Of a stretch of DNA of 64,000 nt, positions 23,756 through 33,191 are shown piece after piece. Numbering within the stretch: position 1 is the stretch's first letter; every line of letters begins with the position of its first letter. Both the position numbers and the translations under genes were made by a program. Location: positions 62,001 through 126,000 of the forward strand of contig MU859104.1 of assembly GCA_033297205.1 (NCBI GenBank), read 5' to 3'. Under the pieces are notes generated by a model, which was not told the DNA's origin, searched no databases, and saw only the letters and a program-made list of their open reading frames with translations. Source of the DNA: Pseudoneurospora amorphoporcata (taxonomy: Eukaryota > Ascomycota > Sordariomycetes > Sordariales > Sordariaceae).

Positions 23756-25489
23756 TTATCTATTCTTGAGCTTCGTCCAGCCACTCGTCCCTCTAGTACC
23801 GGCACTACTAGTACTCGTTCCAGCAGCAGCAGCAACAGCAGCGTCGGATGAGCCAGCATCCCCAGTATTACCACTCGAATTACCAATACCTCTTTCTCTG
23901 GCCATGGCTCCCGACAAAGCACCGGCATCAACAACAGTCGAAACCGATTCCATACCGAATTTATCACCGTTCACCCGTCCGTCTCTACCAGGACCAATTT
24001 CTTCAACTCTCGGACGGCGTCGCTTAACCAAAACTCCAAGCCGACCGTCGTCATGTTGAAAAGCATCGTCCAGCTCGTCACCCTCGATCTTCTCCCACTC
24101 CAACATCGGCGCCTCGTTAACCAATCTCTTCTTCAACCGATCCGACATCCGGTGCGGACTGGGGAGTCTGCACCTGTCCAACCACTCCTTCCCTTCCAAA
24201 CTCTCAAGGGAGTTGTGGATAGTCCCATGAGACCAGCGACCTATAACCAATCTTTGGTTGCTGCCACCCGTCGCCTCTACATCTGACGGTGTCTCATTAC
24301 CTTGACCACTGGGACTTGGACTTTTCGGGAACATGTTCGGATCAACCGAGCGCCGATGGAGATTATCGCCAATCAACAACCGATACAAATTGTAGCCCAT
24401 GTTGCACAGCTCATCGTAGGTGTCTCCCCGCGAATTTTCAAAACCAAACGGGAGACCTTGCGTGCAACAGGCCCAGGCGATATTGTGGGCGAGCAAGCAG
24501 ACGGCTTCAATAAACATTCCGGCTGTCTGAGGGTCTTCCTTGACTAGAGCGGGCAACGGCTTTTCGATCCAGAGCGGACGGGGACGGTGGGGGAAAGATC
24601 TGGTTTTCTCAACATCGATCGGCGGTCCATCCAACCCGGACTGCTGGTGATGGCCAGATAACATGGCTGCCGGAAACGGCGGCTCCTCCAATTGATAAGA
24701 CGCCTGCGGCCATAAAATTGTCGGTCGTGGGTAGTCGTGGTGTGGAACGGTGATTTGTGAAGGAAGGCGGATGGCGAGATAGTGGGAGGTCAGCATCACC
24801 AAATGGGCGATGTTGGCCAGGGATGTGTTGATCACCTCTGGTGAGAGACCTAAAGAAAAAAAAAGAAAGTAAGTCGAGCTGACACATCGGGATGGTGGCA
24901 GAAAAGGAGCTAACTCACTGTTTAGAGCATGCAAGTCGATAATCTCGACACCACCGAGCTCATACCGTTTCGAAGAACCCTTGCGAATTTGCCGAAGTCC
25001 AAACAATCTGGCAGCCTCCTCGCACAGAAACGATCTCGTCGACGCCATGGTGTCGGCGCAAGCAGCCCATTTGAATCTCAGACGACGAATCGACTCCTGG
25101 GTCTCCTCCAGTTGGCGGTTCCGTCTCGCTGCAACACCAGTCGACATGGCCGATAAATCAGACTCCTTCCGAGCGAGAACATCCTTCTTCTTCTCGACCT
25201 CCTTCCTGGTCTGCTCGGTCTGTCTCTTCAAGCGCTCACACTGCGCCATAATCTCGGCGGTTCGAGCATTAGCGGCAGCCATTTCCGACTTGAGTCGGTC
25301 CAGGTAAGGCTTCTTCTTGGATCCCCTTTCTGATTCCTCCTCTCCGACAGTACGCTCTAACTCCTCGTTCTCGATCAGGGCTCGTGCGTTCTGCACTCGA
25401 AGTGGGTAAAGCCTATTGCGCGCATCAACAGCGCAGAGAAAGGGGACCCTGCCTTGATGGGAGCGGTCGCAAAGACTGCAACAAATCAT
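23756..25489 (-). CDS. atg14: Autophagy-related protein Atg14 (PI3-kinase complex I subunit)
   Basis: Predicted subunit that targets the Vps34-Vps15-Atg6 phosphatidylinositol 3-kinase to autophagosome formation sites. Exons in transcription order are 25489-24919 and 24849-23756, with a GTGAGT..TTTAG intron; the TAA is at 23756-23758 and the product is 554 aa. The N-terminus MICCSLCDRSHQGRVPFLC carries the cysteine-rich motif typical of Atg14. It is followed by a long coiled coil (about residues 35-160) that starts at ENEELERTVGEEESER and should bind Atg6/Vps38-type partners. After it comes the conserved globular part with LGGVEIIDLHALN, LAIRLPSQITVPHHDYPRP and MFIEAVCLLAHNIAWAC. The C-terminus is Ala/Ser/Gly-rich and disordered. 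The ATG at 25489 is chosen because it starts the cysteine motif; no ATG lies in the open frame upstream. A UVRAG/Vps38-type protein is the alternative. Confidence 0.85.
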   Translation of the reverse strand: MICCSLCDRSHQGRVPFLCAVDARNRLYPLRVQNARALIENEELERTVGEEESERGSKKKPYLDRLKSEMAAANARTAEIMAQCERLKRQTEQTRKEVEKKKDVLARKESDLSAMSTGVAARRNRQLEETQESIRRLRFKWAACADTMASTRSFLCEEAARLFGLRQIRKGSSKRYELGGVEIIDLHALNSELAPFLPPSRCVSSTYFLFFSLGLSPEVINTSLANIAHLVMLTSHYLAIRLPSQITVPHHDYPRPTILWPQASYQLEEPPFPAAMLSGHHQQSGLDGPPIDVEKTRSFPHRPRPLWIEKPLPALVKEDPQTAGMFIEAVCLLAHNIAWACCTQGLPFGFENSRGDTYDELCNMGYNLYRLLIGDNLHRRSVDPNMFPKSPSPSGQGNETPSDVEATGGSNQRLVIGRWSHGTIHNSLESLEGKEWLDRCRLPSPHRMSDRLKKRLVNEAPMLEWEKIEGDELDDAFQHDDGRLGVLVKRRRPRVEEIGPGRDGRVNGDKFGMESVSTVVDAGALSGAMARERGIGNSSGNTGDAGSSDAAVAAAAGTSTSSAGTRGTSGWTKLKNR

Positions 25490-26340
25490 CTTGGACAAGA
25501 ACAAGAGGGATGGCTTCGTCGATGGATCCAAAGTGGTGAGTTGTGGCTCAAGTTTATCTCCCGGATGTGAGCAACAGAGTGGCTAACTTATAGTGGTGGT
25601 TATCGATGGAACAGATCTTCATCCAAAGACTCGACGATGACATGACGAAACGGCCGATGTTTGCTGCCCGATGGAATGCCCTCGGAGCAATACCGATACC
25701 GACCACCGATGAAAAGAGACGATACAAAAGAGAAGGGGTTATTGGTGTCAAAAAGGGCATGAACAAGATCAAAAACGAAAGTCTCCCTCCAGGCAGGCTG
25801 AAGTCACTGCATGCACTTCAGCAACACCCCTGGGCGTCATCCGGTCACCGGGATCATGTTTCACAGTCCTCGCCGAATCTGGGCTAGTGTCACGCCTGGC
25901 CTGCTGCCCCGGATTGGCGCGCAGCACAGGACCCACTTCCCGCCCTGTGAACGAAATGGGCCTCCACAGCTGCAACTGCGCTCTCGCATAGCGACTCCAT
26001 TCGGCGGCTCTCGGTCTCACCATAACGTCCTCTCATCAAAGCGATCACAGGAAGGTCACAAGGAAGGAAGCGACCAAGACGAGACCTCGACTAGGTACTC
26101 CGTCACACACTCACCCTTGCACAGAATTTGCCGTGTAGCACAATCCAATCGGCAACTCATCGGGCAGCAAATACAAGACATCGGCCAAGTCTACAAACAG
26201 TCTCTAAGAAACAAACAATCAACAGCTCAAAGTGAAAGCGTTCGGCATCACTTCCGACAGCTCATAAACAACAAAAGGAAAGAGCATAAACTGCCTTCCA
26301 CCCACGCTTACCTGCGCCTTACGTTCTTGTCCAACACAAA
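25490..26340. promoter_or_regulatory. Divergent promoter region between atg14 and the SPQ-repeat protein gene
   Basis: About 850 bases between two divergent start codons. The right part, 26140-26340, is A/C-rich with many caa words, as in long fungal 5' leaders. No recognised element was found. Confidence 0.45.
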
Positions 26341-27288
26341 ATGGCATCTACCCCGCCCCAAATACGGCAAGAGCGGCCGGAGTCGCCTGACTCCGATCTA
26401 AGCACCGCTTCTCCAGCCGGCAGCGAGCACAACCGGAGCTCTCACTTTGGCGAGGACGACTCCTTTGACGCAAACATTCAATCACCTCAGTCTCCTCAGT
26501 CTCCTCAGTCTCCTCAGTCTCCTCAGTCTCCTCAGTCTCCTCAATCGCCTCAGCTCCTCTCGCCTCTTCAGCCAGTGCGCTCAACGCCCATCGTCCCCAT
26601 CATGGACAGCAACCCAAGCAACTCAAGCGCCGGCCCGGACAGCGACGACGACGACATGGCCAGCAGCCCCAGTGACCACGGCAATAACGTAGAGCCGACA
26701 GTCACCCAATTCCAACCGGATCAACAAAACCACTCCTCCTCCTTCCTCCCTGCCACAGTTTTCCAAGGCAGTAACAACAACTCACAGCGCCAGCAGGCCA
26801 AGACTCCTGAGCCGCGCAACAACACCATCACTCCCACCAACGAACCGATTGCCATCACCAACCTGAACAATAACAACCAAGGCAATAATCTTAACAGCCT
26901 CCATCAAGCTCTCAACCAAATCAAAACCTCCATCAACCCCACCCCTCGCAACATCCTCGCCGCGCACACTCTCTCGTCGCCCAGCACTCCAGGCACTCTA
27001 CCAAACTTTGACTGGGACGACTTCGTCACTCGCTACACCGAGTCCCTCTCAGCCGCCGACGCCCAAGAGCAGGAGCTCCTCGAAGAGTTCCAGCAGCTGG
27101 TGCAGTACTTCGACGTGTGGGCCTCATCCTCATCGGCTCACGACACGGACCGCGCCGTCAAGCGTCTGCAGACGCGCGAGCGGTACGTGCGCCTTTCGGA
27201 ACAGAATCTGGCGCAGAGGAGAAAGCATTTGACGGAGGTGGTGAGGGCCTTTCAGAGCGCGCTGGCGCTGTTGAGTCAGTCTTCTTGA
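26341..27288 (+). CDS. Disordered protein with Ser-Pro-Gln repeat and C-terminal helical domain, unknown function
   Basis: Not recognised. Single exon, 315 aa, ATG at 26341 and TGA at 27286. Residues 1-200 are Ser/Pro/Gln/Asn-rich; residues 48-71 are eight tandem Ser-Pro-Gln triplets encoded by a 9-base microsatellite. The last 90 residues look folded and helical: LPNFDWDDFVTRYTESLSAA, then an acidic coiled-coil-like stretch with EQELLEEFQQLVQYFDVW and an amphipathic helix with LQTRERYVRLSEQNLAQRRK. That pattern suggests a protein-interaction module, but no family is proposed. The gene is divergent from atg14. Confidence 0.75.
   Translation: MASTPPQIRQERPESPDSDLSTASPAGSEHNRSSHFGEDDSFDANIQSPQSPQSPQSPQSPQSPQSPQSPQLLSPLQPVRSTPIVPIMDSNPSNSSAGPDSDDDDMASSPSDHGNNVEPTVTQFQPDQQNHSSSFLPATVFQGSNNNSQRQQAKTPEPRNNTITPTNEPIAITNLNNNNQGNNLNSLHQALNQIKTSINPTPRNILAAHTLSSPSTPGTLPNFDWDDFVTRYTESLSAADAQEQELLEEFQQLVQYFDVWASSSSAHDTDRAVKRLQTRERYVRLSEQNLAQRRKHLTEVVRAFQSALALLSQSS
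26482..26553 (+). repeat. 9-bp microsatellite (tctcctcag) in coding sequence
   Basis: About eight copies of the 9-base unit, in frame and encoding Ser-Pro-Gln each time. The last copies carry silent changes (caatcg). Copy number is likely to vary between strains. Confidence 0.85.
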
Positions 27289-27484
27289 TGGGCACGAAAT
27301 GATGAATTTCATGGTTGAGAAAAGAAATCGATGGTCGACCTTATGGTGGTGGTGAGGGAGGAGGAGTGGAGCAGTAGCATGACTTCAATGTTGCAACCAG
27401 AAAAGCAAAAAAAAAAAAAAAAAAAAAAAAAAGAAAAAAGAAAAAAAAAAGAGAAAAAAAAAAAAAAAGAAAAGAAAACTAAAA

Positions 27485-27604
27485 GGCGGGGTCCCCGTGG
27501 CGGCTTTGACCGTGGGCCGGACTCATGCCGTGGTGTAGGGTAGTTTGGAAGAGGGGAAGGCGTGGTCCCAGTGGCGGCAAAGACCGTGGGCCGGATGCAC
27601 GCCG
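27485..27604. repeat. Local direct duplication, 74-base offset
   Basis: A stretch of about 45 bases starting ggcggggtccccgtggcggc at 27485 recurs at 27559 as ggcgtggtcccagtggcggc, followed in both by gaccgtgggccgga and gccg. Confidence 0.75.
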
Positions 27605-27697
27605 GGCAGGAGAAGTGTGAAGTGGTGTTTTTTTTGGAGTTTGTGTTTTTGTGTTTTTTTTTGGTGGTGTTAGAGTAGCTGTAGATAGCTTGGCCTC

Positions 27698-27889
27698 CGG
27701 GCAGGTGGAGGGCCAAGGGCCCGACAGGTACGTTCCCTTCTCTCCTTTCCCCCTTTTGTTTACCGCAGCTTTACTAACTCTTCTACATGCCAGGGACAGG
27801 GCCATGGGCAATTTGGGGCCCAGGTACGTATCTCACTTCTCCTTTATCTTTCATTGATCACGCAGGGACTAACTGTTCTACACTCACAG
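27698..27889 (+). repeat. Tandem duplication of a 66-nt intron with a 30-nt exon
   Basis: Intron-like segments 27728-27793 and 27824-27889 are each exactly 66 bases. Both begin GTACGT and have an actaact branch site; the acceptors are GCCAG and CACAG. They are separated by a 30-base exon-like piece (27794-27823). The interiors are related (ctcctttcc/ctcctttat, cgcag, actaact.ttcta). The repeat period is 96 bases. Confidence 0.6.
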
Positions 27890-28091
27890 AAAAGGGAGCC
27901 GGGACGGGGGAAGGGCGTGGGGGAGTAGATAGAGTGCGCATCATGTTACATGGTTTTTGTATCTTCGTTGGTGATGAGAAGAGAGGAAGGAGAAGAGCGA
28001 GCATAAACTGCTCGGAAAGGATTCATGTATAAAAGAGCCTAAAGCGCTAAAGCGCTCAGGAGGAGCTTGACAGGTACTGACTGGGACAGGC

Positions 28092-28306
28092 ACTAGACAA
28101 GATCAGTGGCCTAGATGCCCCTGATGATGAGGACGAAAGAAGGATTTCGTATGTCTTGAGAATCAGTGTATACCAGACAGAAGTCTGTCTAGAAGAATTG
28201 AGATCGCCACTAGACAAGGTCAGTGAGCTGATGACCGCGGTGAAGGCGGAACATGGTTTTTTTTTGGTCTTGAGAATTTTTGTATACCAGACAGAAGTCT
28301 GTATGG
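28092..28306 (+). repeat. Diverged ~115-bp direct duplication with a small hairpin
   Basis: Copy 1 (28092-28190) and copy 2 (28209-28305) both begin actagacaag.tcagtg and end cttgagaat...tgtataccagacagaagtctgt. The end contains a short inverted repeat, cagac/gtctg, around agaa. The middle parts are more diverged, and copy 2 carries a T run. Confidence 0.7.
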
Positions 28307-28973
28307 ATCATACAAGCAGAGTTGCTGCGGGAGATGATACTGTGGAGAAGCAAGTTCTTCACTGCTAGGTGATGATGATACCGGTGTTGGTGGTGGTAGC
28401 GGTTGTTAAGTCGAGTGCTTTAACAGCTATGGGCGGGCGTTGGAGGTTATGATGCACGCAGGTATTCGGTGTGGTGGATGAGGGTCAAAAACTTTTTTTT
28501 AAAACACATTTCATCATCTCATTTACATTCTTTCTTTCTCTCACAACTGTTCCAAATGACTTGTGACATTTTCACCCACCAGCGATGTGTCTTCCCCACA
28601 TGACGCACCTTTCTGTTCTTACGATCTGTGACCATGTGTTCCATGCCCAAGTATATAGCATTTTCGATCAACACTTGCCACATCTTGCCACTCACCGGTC
28701 CTAAAGTTCATTGAATTGACAAAGACCAATAAATCAATTCTTTTGGTATCCGGACGCCTCCATCAATCATACCAAAACTATAATGACATCTCGACACGTA
28801 GACTAAACCATGCTCAACATGCACAGCACACGGGTATTCTGAGAAGCAACGCCTCTTCCATGCCATGCTCAATAACCAAGAAACTTTTCAAACTCGTCCT
28901 CGACGCATCGCCAATGCATCAGTCCCCATCATTGGGCACCCAAACCATCATGAATCATCCCAGGCATCACCAC

Positions 28974-30905
28974 CTATCTCGCCTCTGGCGCATCCTTCTT
29001 AACCGTGCCATACCCATCCATAGCCGAACCAGGCCTCATCGACCTCTGCAAGTTCGAAACCAGCCTACTCCCCTCATCCACCTCATCTTCTTCTTCTTCT
29101 TCTTCTTCTTCTTCGTCCTCCTCCTCCTCCTCCTCCTCCTCTTCACTGTCGGAATCCGAAGAATCCGTCTCTAAACTCCTCGTCGGACCCTCTCCCTCCA
29201 CAATCCACCAACTCGGCACCGCACCCACAGCCGCCACGACACTCAAAAACCACCAAGGCGCAATGATATAATCTCTCCCCGTGACTCCCCAAGTGAAAAT
29301 CGCACCCGCCACCGCGGGTCCAATCGCCCTTCCCAGTCCCGAAAACGTTGTCGCGAACCCGTTTAGCGTTCCCAAGATTCTCAGACTCGAAGCGGAGTTG
29401 GTTAACAGGATCGTCGTGCAAGGGAAGCCGATGATGACTGCCACTCCCTTTATCAAGAACAGTGTGAAGAATACGGCGTAGCGCGTGTGCTTGTCTTCTA
29501 TCAAAGCGGTGTAGGGGGTTAACAAGTAGACGATGGGGAAAAGTAAAGTGGCGGCGCGGTAGCACCTCAGGACGCCAAAGCGGGCGCAGAACCAAGGGAA
29601 CAAGAGAAACTGGACGACGCCGCAGGCGATGCCGTAGACCGTGTAAATGGTGCCGATCTTGTCTGAGCCCAAGCCGAAGCCGCCCGTGAATTTGAAGGGG
29701 AGACGAGTGTTTCCTGGTGTTCGGTCGCCGGGGGAGATGTGGGGGTAGTTGAGGAAGACGGGGAGGACCTGGTCGAAGGCTACGCTGTGCAAGGCCAGGA
29801 AGGTGTACGAGGTCAGGTTGATGATGGTTTGCGGAGTGAAGATCTCGCGGAGGGTGGGCGGGTCGGTCTCCACTATGGAGGTGGAGGTGGACGGGAGGGA
29901 GGATTGGGCGAGCAAAGGGGCCGAGGCACCGTCGTCGACGAAGGAGTGGCGGCGGGTGTTGCGGTGGCCGTGATGGTGAGGATGGCGTTTTTTAAAGGGG
30001 CGAGTGAGTTTTTCGCCGAGGACCAAACCCCAGTCTCGATGCTCCCGACGACTTTCGAGCGTTTCTCTGAGAAAAAGGAGGCCCGTCATGAGCGATATGA
30101 AGAAGATGACGCAGGCGACGAGGTTGGGCAAGGCGAAGGGGTATTTCTTGAAGAACTCGATGTTGCCGAAGAGGGATGGGTATTGCTCGGCGGGCTGGGC
30201 GAAGAAGCCGCCGAAGGCGGGACCGAAGACGCTGCCGATGGACCAGACGAGAGGCATCAGAGAGAACGCCTTTGGTTGGAGTTCTTTTTCAGGAACCATT
30301 TCTGCTACCATTGTGCGGAGGATACCGACTGGATATCATAGGTTAGCGTTCATATTCGGGAGCTTCTCGAGGAGACCTGGGTGTTGCCTACCATTACCGT
30401 TACCCGCCCCCATGATAAACCGAACAGTGATAGCCATGGTCAGACTAGTCGACAAACCCCAAATTACAAAACAAATCATGGTGCTCGTGAGACCGATGAG
30501 AATGATGGGCTTGCGCCCGAACCGGTCAGACGCTCTCCCCCAAGGCACGGCGGACATGCTCTGAGCAACTGAGAAGATGGATCCTGTGAAGCCGGCCCAT
30601 TTCGCCACCTCGTTCTTAGGTACCCCGAAACTCTTGATCATCTCGGGGAGGTAAGGGTAGATGGACGTTGCGGCTAGTGGTTCGGCGAATCTGGCGACGG
30701 CTGTGGGTTGAGTTGAGTTAGCATTTGTTAACTTCTAAGCAGTATATTCACCAGTCATGCATATCCAGTATGTAACTCACGAGGACAACCGAAGTCGAGA
30801 GCTCTTCAACGACATAATGTGTTTCTCAAGGAAACAGTATTACTTACCCAGAATCGCCAGCTGTTGCTTGGGCAGTTTGGGGCCATCTTTGGATTTTGTT
30901 ACCAT
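28974..30905 (-). CDS. Major facilitator superfamily transporter, DHA1-type
   Basis: Predicted 12-helix proton-coupled antiporter of a membrane (plasma or vacuolar); the substrate is unknown. Exons in transcription order are 30905-30848, 30700-30392 and 30328-28974, with GT..AG introns. Phases fit (573 aa) and TAG is at 28974. The cytoplasmic loop 2-3 signature GRASDRFGRKP is present, as are the AGNGNVGILRTMVAEM helix-4/5 region and SLMPLVWSIGSVFGPAFGGF (motif C-like, marking antiporters). A His/Arg-rich central loop (RHPHHHGHRNTRRH) follows. The C-terminal tail holds about 25 nearly consecutive Glu/Asp residues encoded by a tct/tcc repeat on the plus strand (about 29080-29143). The closest known types are yeast YCR023C-like and plant ZIFL-like carriers; this is a family-level call. 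The short first exon (MVTKSKDGPKLPKQQ) is the least certain part. Confidence 0.85.
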
Positions 30906-33191
30906 GATGACACTGGGCTATTCTGTCTTCCTCGTAATCTGTGCGATTCAAGGTGTGGAAAGAGATCCAGTTCAGGGATCTGATAAGAAAGAAGCAAATG
31001 CAATGCTCAAGTAAAGAACACGAACACAATCAAAGAAAAAGCGCCCGAGTCTACTTTCTTATACGAGGTGGCGACTATGGCTGGACAAGGTGTGCAGGAT
31101 CGGTTAAGGGTTGTCAGATTTTGACGCCCTTAAGATGACACAAGAAGGAGGGGAGGAAAGTGGTGGAGGAAAGAGAGAAACTGAAATAAAATCAAAAGAC
31201 GAGAAACCCCGAAGGGAAACTTCGAACCCTTGACCCCGAAAAGAAACCTATCTTATTAGTCAAAAAGACGCATAGAGGCGGTGGTATTTGTTCACATGCG
31301 GCTTTATGCGGAACTACCTCTAGGTGATGGGAGGTACGGACGGACGGGGTTCCCTCCATTGCCCGCCAAAGGACCCTTGCCGAACCACTAAGAAAGCTGC
31401 CTGGAGCTCACCGCCCGTAATCCATTGTGCCCACCAATCCGTCCCTGTTGGAGTTGGGTTACTGCAGGTACGAAGAATCTTTAGCTGGAGAATTCCACTC
31501 ATCTGTGACAGTCCTTCCCTCCTTCCGGGCCATCCATGGAACGCAATGGGCAAGGATTGGCTGAACCTCCTTCCAGTTTTATCCAACATGGTCAATGATC
31601 TCGTGCTCACGTCCAAAGTCGAATATGGATTGACCGGGCACGACGGTGAACTGTGGCTGTTAACCGGTGAGAAATCTGGAGCAGTCAATATGTGTCAGAA
31701 CTGACGAAACTCTGTTGAAGTTCTGAGATGTCGCATGCATATTTCTCGCAACCCTCTCTGTCTCAGCAGTCACACGCGCATAAGCCTCGAGGAAACCCGT
31801 CCCATTGCCGCTCTCCGACGATGGCACGGTCAAGGAAAAGGCTTTCCGTCTGCTGTGCTGTGTTAGTGTGTCCGAGGCCGTGATCGGCCCTTGAGGAGGA
31901 TCACAGGGTCGTCGTTCACCCTCGCCCATTATTGGCTGCCTCTGGAACGCTGGCTTACTTACATCCTATAGGCAGTACAGCCTTCACTTTCCCTATCGAG
32001 CCGTCAGTACAGCATCGTGACTTGCATCTAGCAGCTGAGTCAACTTTATCCCCAAATGTGCAGGAGGTTACGGAACCCTTTTCCGCCCTTCACCAACCCT
32101 TGTCTGCTGCACGGGCTATTGACCCCCGCGTTAAGGGCGCCAAATTCAATATGGCCATCAGACCTCGGATCTTACTGTTTGATGGCTTGAACTGATTCAC
32201 CTGATGGTAGACGAACAGGTTGAGGCTGGACTTCAGTCGGCGGAAATCTCAAAATTGGGATCGTGACTTTTTGTCGGTTGCGGGTCGGCGACAGCCAGAC
32301 GAACTGAAGTCGAAACTCGAGTCCCATCCAATGGCTCACTGGGTTCACAGCAGCAAACTCAACGGCCACTGTGTTGCCTCGCTCTACAGTGTAACGACCA
32401 TCATCATTTCATACTGTATTTACATCGTGCGGGGAACCTCCAGACCGTGAGGGGTCACTGCCACGATACCTTCTACATACCTACCTAATGTATGGAAGCC
32501 GGGCCAAGATTGTGCCGGTCAGCCCTGCAATGACACCAAACTGTCAAATCCGAGGATAAATTCCCAGGTGTTGCAAACGCCGCCGTCGATGGAAGACTTC
32601 GGATTTAACTCTTTGTCATTGATAGGTGCACCATTGCCAAGTGGATAGTGCGGCAGCTCCCTTTGCTGCAGGCGACTTTGTTGCACTAGCTTGGGAGACC
32701 TCGTAACAGGTGGAGAGAACTGGAGATCACTTGTTATTCCAGTTAGTGGCTCGTGATGTTACGTTCCGTAGGTAGGTTGGTGACGCCGACTGTTTTTTTA
32801 TCTCGCCCGACCTCATTCTTTTCAACTCACCAGTCTAACCTCCATCCATATCTATCGTGGCATGGCCATATCCCATCATCACCTCAGAAACATCCGATAA
32901 AGTGTAAGTGAGACCTCACATCCACCCTCTCTTACCTTCCCATCCTCAGCCTCCGACCATCTGCTTCTATCTATCACCCACACATTCCATCGTCCACTTC
33001 CCCTCACACCCTCTCACGAGACCACTTGTCTCTACATGGGCTCCAAGCCTCCCGTTCTCGGTCCGTGAAACCCACGGTTTACTTCCTATTGGACGCCAAA
33101 CACTCTCTTCTGCCGCCATTCACAACACCCTTTCATCCAGCTACTGACTCTCAACCTGCGGTGCATAGGTCCAGCTTAAGCAAGCTTCAAC
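30906..33191. other. Intergenic region between the divergent MFS transporter and M28 peptidase genes
   Basis: About 2.3 kb holding two promoters. A 126-codon frame at 31324-31704 has no recognised similarity. The last 300 bases before 33192 are C/T-rich and look like a long leader. A tRNA B-box-like word near 31225 was checked and rejected. Confidence 0.5.

Larger units (their letters stand above)
27289..28973. other. Intergenic region with homopolymer tract and several local duplications
   Basis: Lies between the 3' ends of the SPQ-repeat gene and the MFS transporter gene. It holds a purine tract of mostly A at about 27407-27478, a 74-base-period duplication, a duplicated intron-like unit and a 115-base duplication, all listed separately. 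No long protein-coding frame with similarity was seen. Confidence 0.5.

Noticed and set aside
27331..27543. Lys/Glu-rich frame over the A-rich tract
   Set aside because: It is a direct reading of an A/G homopolymer-like tract and starts inside a 3' flank.
31195..31270. tRNA-like B-box word (cttcgaaccctt, minus strand) with an anticodon-arm-like stretch
   Set aside because: No pairable acceptor stem, D-arm or proper T-stem could be built around it, so it is not called a tRNA.
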